Shown in pieces: positions 9,860-20,900 of a stretch of 64,000 nucleotides of DNA; position 1 is the stretch's first letter, and the number at the start of each line of letters is the position of its first letter. Origin of the DNA: Chaetoderma sp. LZ-2023a (lineage: Eukaryota > Mollusca > Caudofoveata > Chaetodermatida > Chaetodermatidae); the NCBI GenBank assembly GCA_034401795.1, contig CM067365.1, positions 17,413,166-17,477,165 of the forward strand. The letters run 5' to 3'. The notes below the pieces were generated by a model that saw only the letters and a program-made list of their open reading frames with translations, was not told the DNA's origin and searched no databases. The translations under genes and the position numbers were made by a program.

Positions 9860-11068
9860 ATGACCTTCCCACCGAACCTCACAACAGTCATCCGGAGCCA
9901 ACCGCCCCTCCTGGGTACACCCGTGACTGACCTGAGAGGTCTACTGGATGATATACCAGAGCTAACACCATTCTCCATCACAGTGGATGGACGGTCCCGA
10001 ACCAGCTTCTCCATCAACCCACGACCGCTGACCAACTGCCCCATTACCATCAAGGATGCGAAGCAAGCTCATACTTGGATGGCTGCTCCAAGCCTCTCAT
10101 ACTGGAATCAGCAGCTGAACTTTGCTGTGTGGTGTGCCATGGCAGGATGTGGAGCAAGTTCCACTCTGCTTCATTCATATTCTGGTATTCCTGAAGCTGT
10201 GCTTATCGCCAACATTCTCAGATTCCACGTGTACGTCACAGTGCAATGAATCCTCCATGAGCTGGGTGCACGCATCACTGATACAAACGACTTCGACCCA
10301 CAGCCCAACAGTCATAGCGTCTCAGCGGCCAGCAGACTACAGAGAGAGTTCGGCACTCACCCAGACTATCAGTGGCAAGGTGGTGACAACAGCGGTCTAG
10401 GGGTCATGTACGGTGACCCGAGACGTGACTACACAGGATTGTCCTATTGAACACCCTGACGAGTAGGCCGTCGGAAGACAGCGACATTCTCGTTCGATCC
10501 AGACTCCAACCCTGGAGCACTGGTGCAAAATATGCACATCACTGGCTTGCGGCAGGACTATCCAGATGCGTGGAAGTACTTTGTCCCACACACCACCTCA
10601 GACCTCACACCAGCAGGAATCGTTCGGATCAACCAGTCCCTGGAAGCACTGTGCTACTGCCTCCTTACATCACAGACCTAGCTGCAGCAATCCATAGATG
10701 GTGTCAGCGGAGCAGAGGTCCAGGCCATGTTCATCAGTCTCGTTGAGGATATGATCATTGTGGCAGACCCCAATAGTCTTATTGCTAAGTTCCAGCAGGG
10801 GTTGCAGAAGGCCCATCGCAAACTTGACTTTGCTATTTCATCCCACCTATGGTTGCTTCCGAGCAACATGATCGTGAACATCGAGGACCGCCAAGTCAGG
10901 GGCTATAACAATATGATAGTCGAGGGGTGTTCCCCCGGTGTCCACTTCCGCTTCAACACTGATATCAATGCACTTACGCGTAGTATCGGCCATACAGTCG
11001 TTCCGACCCTGACACTGCAACCAGTCGACATGGTAGGCATGGCGTTCCGACCCCGATACTGCAGCTAG
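9860..11068 (+). pseudogene. MCP: Polinton major capsid protein (double jelly-roll), broken
   Basis: The gene spans about 400 codons. The first frame (9860-10249) reads ITIKDAKQAHTWMA, LSYWNQQLNFAVWCAMAGCG and FHVYVTV. It continues past a TGA through ILHELGARITD and MYGDPRRDYTG to about 10448. A second frame carries TPAGIVRINQSLEALCYCLL. The last (10727-11068) has MFISLVEDMIIV, KLDFAISSHLWLLPSNMIV and RGYNNMIVEG. These phrases in this order match my memory of Polinton DJR capsid proteins. At least two stops and two frameshifts inactivate it. It exists only once in the window because it lies in the unduplicated centre. Confidence 0.75.
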
Positions 11069-11127
11069 TCGACACGACACTGCATTCTGTGGCAGCTCTA
11101 CGAGTGTTGTCAGGCCTCGAGTTTAGC

Positions 11128-11625
11128 CTACTCCGCCGCTAGCAAAATAGTGATAAGACTATCCTGACTCTCTACAGTAGCTGTGGGGACCACAGTGAGA
11201 CACTGAAGCGGCTTGGCATACCCTACAGCCCCTATACACGCTGCCAACATGCACATCCAAGGGCTGGATGGTTCTGCAGCGAATCCTTTTTCCAGCTTGT
11301 AGTATCGCAGAGCCCTGTTCAGCTCTGAGTCCGTTGAGGCCATGGCGGTCTGCAACTGCTGGAACACATCTGACAGATACTTCCGATCCTTGTAGATGCC
11401 TTTAGCTCGCAGGAGCTACTCGACAATACTCCCGCCCATGATAAGGTATTCGCTGAAGCTGATCTGATCTTCCCCAAATCCTAGATAGAGCTTCACAGCT
11501 GTCAGCTCCTCTGTCAGCTCAGCACCGGAGAGCTGAGTGAGATCATCTGGTGTCTTCTTCATGTAGTCCTTCACCTCCCTCCGGAAGACATCATAGTACT
11601 TTTCGCATAGCGTGAGCCTGGACAT
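11128..11625 (-). pseudogene. 166-codon Polinton protein with one nonsense codon
   Basis: Two pieces in the same frame (11625-11416 and 11415-11128) are separated by a single TAG. The first is charged and helical (CEKYYDVFRREVKDYMKK, SGAELTEELTAVKLYLGFG). The second has DVFQQLQTAMASTDSELN and a hydrophobic C-terminal half (MCMLAACIGAVGYA). The family is unrecognised. It converges on the capsid gene (60 bp gap) and diverges from the next gene (24 bp). Confidence 0.5.
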
Positions 11626-11648
11626 GTTTAAGATGTCTCAATAGAGAG

Positions 11649-12006
11649 ATGAATATTCCTGAGTACCAACCTGGACACCTGGCAGACGCAGACTGGGAAG
11701 ATCTTATTAGCTCTCTCGACAGGGGACGCAGACCTTTAACCGCATTGTATACTCAGTGCTTAAACAATGACGTCAATGGTACAGATCGAGAAGCAACTGC
11801 CGGAGAGCCAATTGAGTCTTCAGAAGGTGGAGAACCTGCAGCAAACGAAGACACAGAAGTTACTGACCAAAGCAAAACCTCTGGCAGTCCATGTCGCCAG
11901 TAATGGGGCGGCGAATGTGGCCGTGGTGAAGATGACAGGGGGAAGTGAGGTTCTTCCTGCTGCCACTGTGGCTGTCCTCCCTACAGTGGTGAACGTGTTA
12001 CACTAA
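11649..12006 (+). pseudogene. Small acidic Polinton ORF, frameshifted
   Basis: The first frame (ATG 11649) gives 84 codons: YQPGHLADADWEDLISSLDR, then an acidic Ser/Glu-rich stretch (EPIESSEGGEPAANEDTEV). An overlapping frame (11767-12006) continues with Val/Ala-rich sequence, and a 19-codon hydrophobic peptide frame starts at 12007. No family is recognised and the reading frame is probably broken near 11890. The short 5' gap to the divergent 166-codon gene suggests a shared promoter. Confidence 0.4.
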
Positions 12007-12090
12007 TGGAGGCTGCGGTTCTAGGGCTAGCAACGAGTGCAATGGCAGAGATCATCGTCGCCTAAGTTTAAAACCTATGAATAGTGAGAG

Positions 12091-12852
12091 ATGGATTACG
12101 AGACCCCTGCAGCATATGAGGCATGGCATGTCGGAAGGCGGTATGTAGCCCATAGTCAAGCACACGGACTGAGGATTGCCAATGCCCAGGAATGGTGGAC
12201 CACCCAAAAGGCGTGCCCCTGCAGAGAGGGCCAGTACCCTGAGCACTGCTACCTATTCCCTTGGCCGACTGCGTGGTCCTCCTATGCCCGACTATTTCAC
12301 TGGGTATATGACTAGTAGGTTTAAGCCATCTGTATATAGCACTATGACTCTGTCACTCACAGACCTAGAAAGCAAAGAGCTAGGCGATCTTGCTCAATTG
12401 GGTGAAGCACGCCTCGGTTGAGAGGACACTGTTGCCCCTATCTCCTTCCTAGACTCGATGAGCAGGGAGACCCGCGGGGGATCCGAGGTACCATCCCAAC
12501 CCGAGATCTCATCAGGAACACTGATACGGTAGGACAATCGGCCATTAATATTAAGGCCAAGACGGTATACAAGGGGATGGGCATCACGGAGAGGGCGACG
12601 ATGCTCGGTATGCTCGGAGTCAAAGAGGCTGGATCCATCAAGGTTATGGCTGAGTCATATGTACAGGACCTGGTTAAGGATCTCATGAAATCGCGGAGCT
12701 CATTCCAACAGGATGGAGAGAATCTCTATGTCGGCACCATCAGGCTGAGCCATTTCACTGTTGATGGTACAGCGGGTGCTACTGCCAGCCTCCAGCTACC
12801 AAAGGTGAAGAAGTCAGGGTTCTTTGGTTTGCCATTTGAAACCACAGGATAG
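12091..12852 (+). pseudogene. 220-250 residue Polinton protein, copy R (frameshifted)
   Basis: The start at 12091 reads MDYETPAAYEAWHVGRRYVA. A frameshift near 12180 moves to a basic Pro/Arg-rich segment (NGGPPKRRAPAERAST) and TLSLTDLESKELGDLAQLG. After a TGA near 12419 and another shift the conserved body follows: IRGTIPTRDLI, AINIKAKTVYKGMGITERAT, YVQDLVKDLM and GTIRLSHFTVDGT. The C-terminal half is well kept, unlike in copy L. The basic stretch may bind nucleic acid. The gene is followed two bases later by the 95-residue gene, in the same direction as the ATPase. Confidence 0.5.
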
Positions 12853-12854
12853 TC

Positions 12855-13117
12855 ATGGCTTCCCGTGCATGTATCATACATATACTGGATGTACTAGACA
12901 CTGTGGGTGCTGACACAGGCCCTCTACACTATCTTCTCAGCTGCTGCTGGGATTTCACGCTTGACGCCTCCATCGCATCCTTCGTATCCGCCGGAGGTGC
13001 ATGATCCCCTGCTCTACAGGCGAAAGAGCTGTTGCAGGAAGTACTGCCGTTTAGTCTCCCAGATATAGACGAGGCTACCGCTGACCAAGTGCTAACCATC
13101 CTCCGCACGCATTTCTG
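12855..13117 (+). pseudogene. 95-residue Polinton protein, copy R (one nonsense codon)
   Basis: The frame starts MASRACIIHILDVLD and contains HYLLSCCWDFTLDAS. A TGA follows SAGGA, then the same frame resumes with KELLQEVLPFSLPDIDEA to a stop near 13117. It is the mirror partner of 8263-8545 and fixes the start codon for that gene. It lies just upstream of the ATPase. Confidence 0.55.
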
Positions 13118-13137
13118 AACCATTCGACCATAGGCCG

Positions 13138-13849
13138 GCCGATGCTGGCTAGGTGGTGCTGATCATTGCCCCGTCAGGACATGGGAAATACATCTTGCTG
13201 CATGCTCTCCTGGCCGAACATCTACACTCTCAATACATCCTTCTGGTGTCTGACTCCACCGCTGAGGTGGTTGACAGTAATGATCAATGGTACAATAGCC
13301 CAATCACCAAGACGCAGAACCTGCAAGCACTGATGGAGAAGCTGCTGGCAGCCCGACTGACAGAACCACTTGTTCTAGTTATCTATGACCCTGCAATGGT
13401 TCAGAAGACAGTCACCTAACTCGGCAACCTCTTCTTCCTCTTCTTTTCGTTCGCTGATCATACCGCCAGTCCTGTAAGTGACTATCGACATGATCATAAG
13501 CAACATCACCAGGCGCATCCGGCACACAAAGATAACTGTCTTCGTCCTCTTTCAGAAGTACACCTGTGAGATCTCACCGGACATCCGCCACAATGCCCGG
13601 TTGCTATACTTCAGCTCCAAGTGTGGACGTGCCCTGCTCGAGACCATATACAACAGCCTAACCCTAAAGGAGACAAAAGGAGACTGTATCGCATGTGTAC
13701 AGAGGGCAGCTGATCTGCACCACATCATCTTCAGCAACAAGGAGACAGGTGAGCTGTCACACTTCAAGCCATCTCTGGAAAACGTGAAGACTTTCACCTA
13801 CAAGCTGAATCCAGCCAGGAATCTAACCTGCTCTACGTGTCATCGCTGA
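13138..13849 (+). pseudogene. ATP: FtsK/HerA (A32-like) packaging ATPase, copy R (both Walker motifs mutated)
   Basis: This is the mirror partner of 7648-8279. Walker A reads APSGHGKY, with Tyr replacing the Mg-coordinating Thr, and Walker B reads LVLVIYDPAM, with Tyr replacing the first Asp. A stop at about 13417 is followed by an insertion of about 65 bp (13420-13485) of unrelated CT-rich sequence. The C-terminal part (VFVLFQKYTCEISPD, CGRALLETIYNSL) then stays open to 13849. It is clearly dead. Confidence 0.8.
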
Positions 13850-13878
13850 CAGCTGTCGCAGCTGCCGCAACTTTTGTT

Positions 13879-14571
13879 TCATTCATCAAAAGGCTGAGGA
13901 ACTTCATCCCTCTCTGCTACTTCGTCAGATGCTTCAGGACTTTCGTCAGAAGCTTGATGAACTTCGTCAGAAGCTTGAGGAACTTCGTCAGTTTCGTCAG
14001 AAGCCGGTTGCTGAAACTCTATCTACTGAGGGTCAGATGGTAGGACTCTCTCCCTCTGGAACTTCTCAGGGAAGATCCACTTTGTCCATGCGCGACGAGC
14101 AGCTGACTTGCGAGCGGATTTGATGAGGTAGTCCTGTTAGCTATCTGGAAATTTCAGAAATGCTTGCAGATTACTGGCCAATCTCCTGCGCCCTTTTTCG
14201 TTGAAGATGTGCTCAACAGCCTCCTTGCGGCGAACAGAGAACCGCTCCTGAGTACCTTCTGCATGACTGGTGTCGTGGCTCTCAACTACAGCGGCACTGA
14301 CCTCCTCCCTGGAGTAGTTATTTGCTCCAGACTGGAGGCTATCCAGCATATCTTACTCTACCTGGCTATGGAGACTAAATACGGCAGCCCACTTCCCGAC
14401 CATTAGTAGATCTTTGGGTTCGACCCTAACCCTTTGGAGAACTAGAATAACAGGACTGTTGGTTTGGGCCAGAGGTAGGTTGAGTGCGCTGCCCTGGGTG
14501 CTGTCAACCTTCTGGTAGAGTATCCGAGTAAGGAGTTCTTTTGTAATACGAACTGGCACTCCTTCCTCTAT
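13879..14571 (-). pseudogene. 184-codon Polinton protein, copy R (start lost)
   Basis: The frame matches 6975-7619: RITKELLTRILYQKVD, VGKWAAVFSLHSQVE then a stop, and MLDSLQSGANNYSREEV continuing to LQAFLKFPDS. The ATG used by copy L is ATA here. Downstream the frame passes into SDE-rich acidic repeats (antisense to 13880-14040), confirming that the acidic tail is part of the original gene. Confidence 0.55.
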
Positions 14572-14599
14572 GGCCGCCAGTATCTCCGCATCAAACGGA

Positions 14600-15860
14600 G
14601 GTGTGACCTTGGCTCGCTCGTGGATAATGTTGATGTCACGACGCAGTCCTCGGACGCTGTCACAGTGGGACAGTACACGCCGTGGCTGTGACTGTCATGC
14701 CGACTTGTCCTGCTGCCTATAGACAATCTACTGGAGAACTTTACCAAACATGGCAGCCATTTAAAACCTCTATATACCCATACCTTAAACATGCTGCAGT
14801 ATGTGCAACATCCAGATGGGGCCATTGATCCCGCGACATCGCACCGCACTGATCCTAGGAAGGACTGCCTGATAATCATTTGACCCAGTATACACGATGA
14901 GAACCCGTTGTCCGCTGCTGGGAAGTACATTGACTTTGCAATCTCGGCACAGATCCACGAGATCAAGATCATGACACTCGAGTTCAAGCTTCAGAGCACA
15001 ATAGAACAGATGGTACAGCTCCTGCAGGTTGTGAACAGGTGGGAGATCGTGCAGAGCAACAGTACCATGGACACAACCTATGTGAACGATGAGTACCAAG
15101 TCCTAGGTTCGATGGCTCGTGGACCAACCAAGGGAAAGGGGTACTATTCTGTGGAGTGCAATGAGGGGTTCATGGAATTCGAACTACGGGCAGGTGTCGA
15201 GAAGCCCGTGGCAGTTCCACTCTTATACCTCCTCGAGAACACACACATGAATCTGGCTGCCATGCAGGATAGGCTGTTCCTCTGGGTGTGCACGGAACAG
15301 CTCGCAGGTGTGATGATGAATGCTCCAAGACTTCATGTCTGGCATGACATGAATGACCAGGAGCTGAAGCAAACGGGTTCCAAACAGCGGATCATGCATG
15401 TGGAACGAGAACACCAGCAGGTCCAAGCCACAGCTAACCAATGTGGGTAGAGCTGACATTGCATCGTGGTGCATCGGACTGTGTCACTGTTGTGGTCCTG
15501 GTTCAGAAGGGAGGAGCCATCCACCAGGTGGATACGCTAGACGACTTCAAGCTTGTGGTTGCTGGGACCAATGTTCTTGGTGATGTACGCGAGCTGGCTG
15601 ATTGCCAACTCTACAGACAGAAAACTAAGTCATATGAACTTCTACGACTAACCAGTGGAAGCGAAGATCTCGAGTCGGTATTCGAGGGCTGTCACCACCT
15701 CGGGGGCTGGGACATCCCACCTAATCAGGGTAACCAGCTCAGCTTCAACATCAGAAACCTCATATCTGGGACTCACTCATTAGGTGTGATGGTACTTTAC
15801 TTTGGCTAAGCTAAGGTATGCGCGGTGAACACATCAGGTAGTCAGCTTGAGTGTGTGTAG
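14600..15860 (+). pseudogene. Penton/minor capsid candidate, copy R
   Basis: This is the mirror partner of 5683-6926. Conserved phrases are VDNVDVTTQSSDAVTVGQ near 14630, DNLLENFTKHGS near 14730, KYIDFAISAQIHEIKIMTLE near 14925 and VELTLHRG near 15445. The tail to TAG at 15858 includes SLGVMVLYFG. Segments 14908-15450 and 15441-15809 are open in different frames. Stops occur near 14760 and 14881. Confidence 0.5.
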
Positions 15861-16196
15861 AGCATGACTCCTGTCGTCACAGCTGCAGCTGCCACCACTA
15901 CTATAAGCTCTGCTGTCTTCTGACCTGTCGATGCTTCATAGTCGAGCGCTGGCTCAGCTATTTTTACAGCCTTGTCTTACTCATGGAGACTCTCATCTGG
16001 CTCTTTGATGCTCTGGTTGGCCTGAGCTCGGAGCTGTCGTCAGCGTGCACATATGCTCGAGTGCTTTGCTATACTCAAACCTCTCCTTAGACAGCTTCTC
16101 CATCGCCTGGCTATGATGCTTATGCTCGACCTCTGCCACCTTCTTGTCGGCGAAGCTGAGTCCCCAGTTCGTTAAGGCAAACACGCCTGCATTCAA
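15842..16196 (-). pseudogene. Coiled-coil/TM protein, copy R (start codon and frame lost)
   Basis: This is the mirror partner of 5299-5701. The N-terminal hydrophobic segment (NAGVFALTNWGLSFADKK) and charged helix remain, but the ATG is AAG. A frameshift near 16060 leads to a stop at 15993. The membrane anchor and stop are recognisable in the residual sequence to 15842. Confidence 0.5.
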
Positions 16197-16233
16197 GATT
16201 GTGGATGCCTTGCTATAGTCTACAGTTTAGAGC

Positions 16234-16659
16234 GATGGATGAACCAGAGGCTTATGAAGATCCAGTCGAGGATATAGATGATGAGGACTATGAGGAGGAC
16301 TATGATGAGGAGAATTATGATACAGACTGCGAGGTCGGTGGTGAGTATGATGATGTAGAGCCAGAATCCCGCAAGCTGATACACAGAGTGAAATGAATCT
16401 ACCGCGCTTTAGTGGAAGGTTCTATCGGGCCACTGGCAACAGTTGGGCTCTGATCGCTCTCTTCACACTGAAGGCTGGCGAGACGGTGCGCAAGATCGCC
16501 AACAATGCTCTCCATGGTGTGGAGAAGATTTCTGAAGCCATACCACCCATCGCCTCAGGAGTAGGTACGTTCTTAAGAGTCGCAGGCTCTTGGCTACCAT
16601 ACGTTGACATAGCACTCACGGCCATCTCGGCCGCCGAACATTTAAGCCATACTATATAA
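16234..16659 (+). pseudogene. Acidic-tail membrane protein, copy R (nonsense and frameshift)
   Basis: This is the mirror partner of 4818-5237. The acidic domain (EDIDDEDYEEDYDEENYD) is followed by HRVK and a TGA at 16394-16396 where copy L has GGA. A one-base loss near 16445 shifts the frame before the hydrophobic region, which is otherwise open to 16659. The next gene's ATG follows two bases after the stop. Confidence 0.6.
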
Positions 16660-16661
16660 GG

Positions 16662-16955
16662 ATGGTGTCTCTGTACGACCTGGTCAAGACACTTAACTTC
16701 CGAGGGTTAATCGATAAACTACCGTTCAGTGAGGATCCAGCAGAGACTAGATGCCGGTGTACGGAGGTGTTTGAGGAGGTCTTCAGGGATAGTCGAATGA
16801 ATGACGGCCATCTGTTCATCTGTTTAGAGTTTGCCCAGGCCGTGCGTGACAGGACAGGAGTGGACGTCGGTGATAAAATCACCCAGACCGTGCGTGATAG
16901 GATGGGAGTGGACGTCAGTGATGAAATCCTGGAGCTTATCAACCGTCTTTCTTGA
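16662..16955 (+). CDS. Small Polinton ORF with internal repeats, copy R (97 aa, open)
   Basis: This open frame begins MVSLYDLVKTLNFRGLIDKL, preceded directly by ACTATATAAGG. It carries two to three VDVGDKI/VDVSDEI repeats at its end. It partners 4452-4786 and is the better-preserved copy. It overlaps the integrase start in a second frame. The family is unknown. Confidence 0.55.
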   Translation: MVSLYDLVKTLNFRGLIDKLPFSEDPAETRCRCTEVFEEVFRDSRMNDGHLFICLEFAQAVRDRTGVDVGDKITQTVRDRMGVDVSDEILELINRLS

Positions 16956-17926
16956 GGAACTCTACTATCAGCCTGGTGGATATTACCGTGAGCCCCCTCA
17001 ACTACTTGAGGCTACACGTCGCAAGGGCCACAACTTCACATTGGAGACAGTTATCCAGTGGCTCATCCGCCAGGCGATGTGGCAGATATACAGACCTCAG
17101 CACATCAGGCATGCCCATTTCGATGAAACTGTCCCGAACAGAGTTCACCAGGCAGATATTATATTCCTTCCACATGAATCAGTTGGTCGTTAGACCTAAA
17201 AGTATGCCCTCACCATCGTCGATGTCGCCAGCAGGTACACGGCTGCTTCACCGCTCACAGACAGGTCAGCTGGCCAGGTGGCCAAGCCATTCCAGGGTGT
17301 CTACGAGGCTTCGGAAAATCCCCTCCAGTGGCTGGAATTGTTGCAGGTGGATGAGGGTAACGAGTTCTGAGGTGAGACTGCATCCCTCATGCGGAAACAC
17401 GGTGTGGCAGTTAGGCGAGGCGAGGTAGGGCATCACCGTGCCCAGGCTATCATTGAGCATGGAATCGGACACTGGCAGAGAGACTTTTCTCACACCAATA
17501 TGACTAGGAAATGGCCACAGCGAGTGAACGTTCTAGAGTATGGGTGAGAGGGCGGCCTGCTGTGGTGGAGCGATCCAATGCCGAGGTTACTAGGCTAATC
17601 GGAAAGAAGCCGGTAGAGGCTATCAGACACTTTGCTGTTGCCAGTCACAGCTCTAGAGGAGCGAACAAGGGAGAGGAGTGCCTGCCACCTGATGCTCTGG
17701 TTCGGTACCTGGAGCCTGGTGAGCTGGAAGGTGGTCGACGGCGTGCACAGATCCTAACTGGTCGATAGATGTTCACAGGATTGCCAGGTATGTGGAGGCA
17801 GAGGGGCGGCCTACACTTTACTACTTGGCATGCTAGCACGGAGTGCCTAGGCGACCATTTGTCATAGAAGAGCTTCAGCTAGTCCCTGAAGACACACAGC
17901 TACCACCACCTAGGGTGCTAACATGA
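16930..17926 (+). pseudogene. INT: Polinton integrase, copy R (frameshifted)
   Basis: The N-terminal part FLEELYYQPGG runs in one frame to HQADIIFLPHESVGR and a TAG at about 17191. The first catalytic Asp is in HQAD (about 17155) and the second in the damaged IVDVASRY region (about 17218). The third acidic residue is in AIIEH (about 17455), all present at DNA level. The C-terminal domain (17511-17926) holds RGRPAVVER, GKKPVEAIRH, PGELEGGRRR and the terminal PEDTQLPPP. Its stop (17924-17926) lies two bases from the polymerase stop on the other strand. Several frame changes make it inactive. Confidence 0.82.
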
Positions 17927-17928
17927 TA

Positions 17929-20900
17929 CTAGATGGGCTCGGTATGGACACCATCTGGCAGCACATGGTGCTTATCATAGTAAGTGGAGAGTCCGAGTTT
18001 TTGCTGCTCATACGTAACCATACCCTGGTTACGCATGCGTAGGCCTCGGTTTTTAGCTCTGTCCACCCCGCCATGTAGGATACTGTAGAACCTCTGCCAA
18101 GAGACCTCATTCTGCCACTTTGACATTCGCTTAGCCGAGCACGTACTTGCAGCTGTGCTCTCCACGTAGTAGCATTTGGAGCAGAGAGCGATGCCACAAG
18201 AGCCTTCGAACTCGAGCTTGAACAGTACCAGAGTCCGTCCAGACCATTTGTCCCAAGCTAGCCAGTCCCGCTTATGAGCCTGATGCTCTGCTCGCATCTC
18301 AGTGTGTATGACGTCGTCGATGTTGGAGCCTACTATAGTGATATACGCGGAGTCAGTGTCCATCTGCAGGTACTCAAAGCTGTCACGAGCTACGTAGCGA
18401 TCGAGGAAGCAATGCTGGAGCTCATATGACTCACCGATCTCTTCGAGATCTTCGAACCATGCACTACGCAGGGCCTTGTCTACCACGCGTTCATCCGTCG
18501 TGAAGCTGGTGTTGCTATGGCGTTCTAGGGCCTCGATGAGCTTCCCGTAGGCACTGTTGCCGAGGAGTTTGAAGAGATCTGCCAAGAGTGCTTTGCTCTT
18601 ATCTACATCTCTCGAGCGGCGGGCCTCTGTAACATTCTCCACGAACCACTCGAATGGGCGCTTGACCTCATAGTCTATGGTGCGGTATACAGTAGTGATC
18701 TCCAGTCCATGGGTTATATACAACTTGGGTGTCGGGGCATACAGCAGCCAATTCTTGACAGAGAGGTCACCGACCAGCTTCTGGGTGGTGGGCCGCTTCC
18801 TCCCTGTTCGCCCTAGATATCCCAGCATCTCGGAAGAGATTGCCTCTACCAGGATCTCGTAGTTATAGAAGAGAGGAGGCATTTCCTCAAACTTTGCCCA
18901 CAGAGCCTTGGGGACCTCTATATCCACCTCAGCAAACCCAAACCAGCTGTCTGCTAGGAGAGCCTCCTTAAAGCTAGCTACACCACTGGCACTGGACAAA
19001 CGGCGCACACATGGCATCTCTATGGCCATCGTTGACAGGTACAGAGCATTTGCATCGTAGCTGAGTAGACATTGGCAGACATGCTCACTCTGGCGGATTC
19101 GAGTCACACCGGCCTCGTGGTATCTGGTGAATACGATGCTGGGACCTCCAACAACAGCACCATTCAGCATCGCATAGGCTTCCTTGCCCAGTGAATAGAG
19201 GCTAACATCCAGCATGTGCTGAGCAGTTCCACGTAGGAGGTACTGCAGTGACACACCTGGGAGAGACACCGCATCTTTGAGGATGTCTATTTCTCGTTCT
19301 GTGTACAACTCCCGCATCCGCTCTAGGGCTTTGATGAATGGACTGACGTCCAGGTTGTTGTAGTATTGCAACCAGTCGGTGAATGTCTGTATTCCATGCT
19401 CGCTGAATGTCTGGTTACACTGTTCCCACTCTGATCGCGTCAAGAGGTAGCCACACTGGAGCTTAGATGTCCATGCTGAGTAGTCAGGAAGCCCTGGATA
19501 GTTGAGCTTCTCATGTGTGTCAAACCATTGATACAGGAACCAGCTCTTCTGCTGTGTACATCTGCAGGCTTTGATCCATACCTCATACGAAACTCCTGGG
19601 CCGAGGTAATTCAGCACATTGAGAAACCGGAGCTCATGTGTTATGAGGAACATGGTCTGACTATCCTGCTTGGTGACTTTCACCGTACCTATACTGTCAG
19701 TCAGCTCATCGACAAAGTACTTTTTGATGAGGTTCAGGTCATACTGGTGTTGAACCCCAGTACAGGCACTTGGTCACACCACGCGTTGATCAGTCGCTGC
19801 TGTTGCTTTGGGAGCTTGCCCAGGTCTGTTGGTATGTACTGTACCCTAACCCTTGTCTGGATTAGATATGCTCGCCGTTGGATCATCAGCATGACCTATC
19901 TGATCAGTTCTTTGGGGTCAGGATTGCAGAGGTGAGTGGGCTCACTCGCGGCGCCATCTAAGGAGCAGCCAACTGACACAGAGATAGGTATGTGAGTACT
20001 TTCGATCGTGAGAGTCTCCATAGGAAGAGTCTTGATACCATCTAGGAGTGCTTCGAACTCGTAAACCATGAAGTGTGGGTATGGGACAGTCAGAACTCGT
20101 TTAGGGACACCTGGACAGCGTTTTATACAGCACTCCCACTGTACCACAATCGTGCATCCAGATGCTCTCAGCTTATCCTCTCTCAGGACTGCCTTGTGGT
20201 ATCTTTGGTCACCATCCTCACCTCGCTGGTGTTGTGGGCACCTGTGCCAGTAACAGCCATGAAACTGGTAAACGGTGTTGGTGGTCGGATCATAACCATC
20301 TACTGGAGCACCCTAGATCCAACGCTCGCCACCGTGCCCACACTCTACATGGTGTATGTGTACGCCTCTGTTTCTCAACTCATACTCAATCCAACAAGTA
20401 GCCGCTGAACTGGATGGTTGGAGTGGATAGAAGGCTTTCCCATACGCAGACTGTGCCACTTCAACCTTCTCGCCAGGTCACACGATTGTTGTTTTGCCGC
20501 CTGTACAGTGATCAGCGTGGCGTTGAAGAGTGCATGCATGTCTAAACCTCTGCTGACAGTGACTGCAGACTAGTGAATGTGCCAGCGTGGAGATGTTCTT
20601 GATGTAGAAGGCGTGGTGGTCCCACACTCTGATGGTCATGGTGTCACGGTAGGGAGCCGCTTGCCTGCTCAAGTGCCAGGTGCCCTCTTTGGTTAGTTCA
20701 TACACGCGAATCCCGCTCTTGGCGAAGAACTCCACCTTGTCCAGCTGATCCAGCGAGGTCTTGCAGACATCAGGTACTGTCACTGTCTTGCCCGTAAAAC
20801 TGTGTGGCAAGCTCTCGTGCAGGAGCTGTACTTCTATAAGCTCTCGCTCCCCGGTGGACTGCTAGACATCTCCAGAGACACATGTTGTCCCTGTAGGTAT

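Noticed and set aside
13837..14123. Leu/Arg coiled-coil frame on the plus strand
   Set aside because: It is antisense to the acidic SDE repeat tail of the 184-codon Polinton gene, and copy L supports the minus-strand reading.
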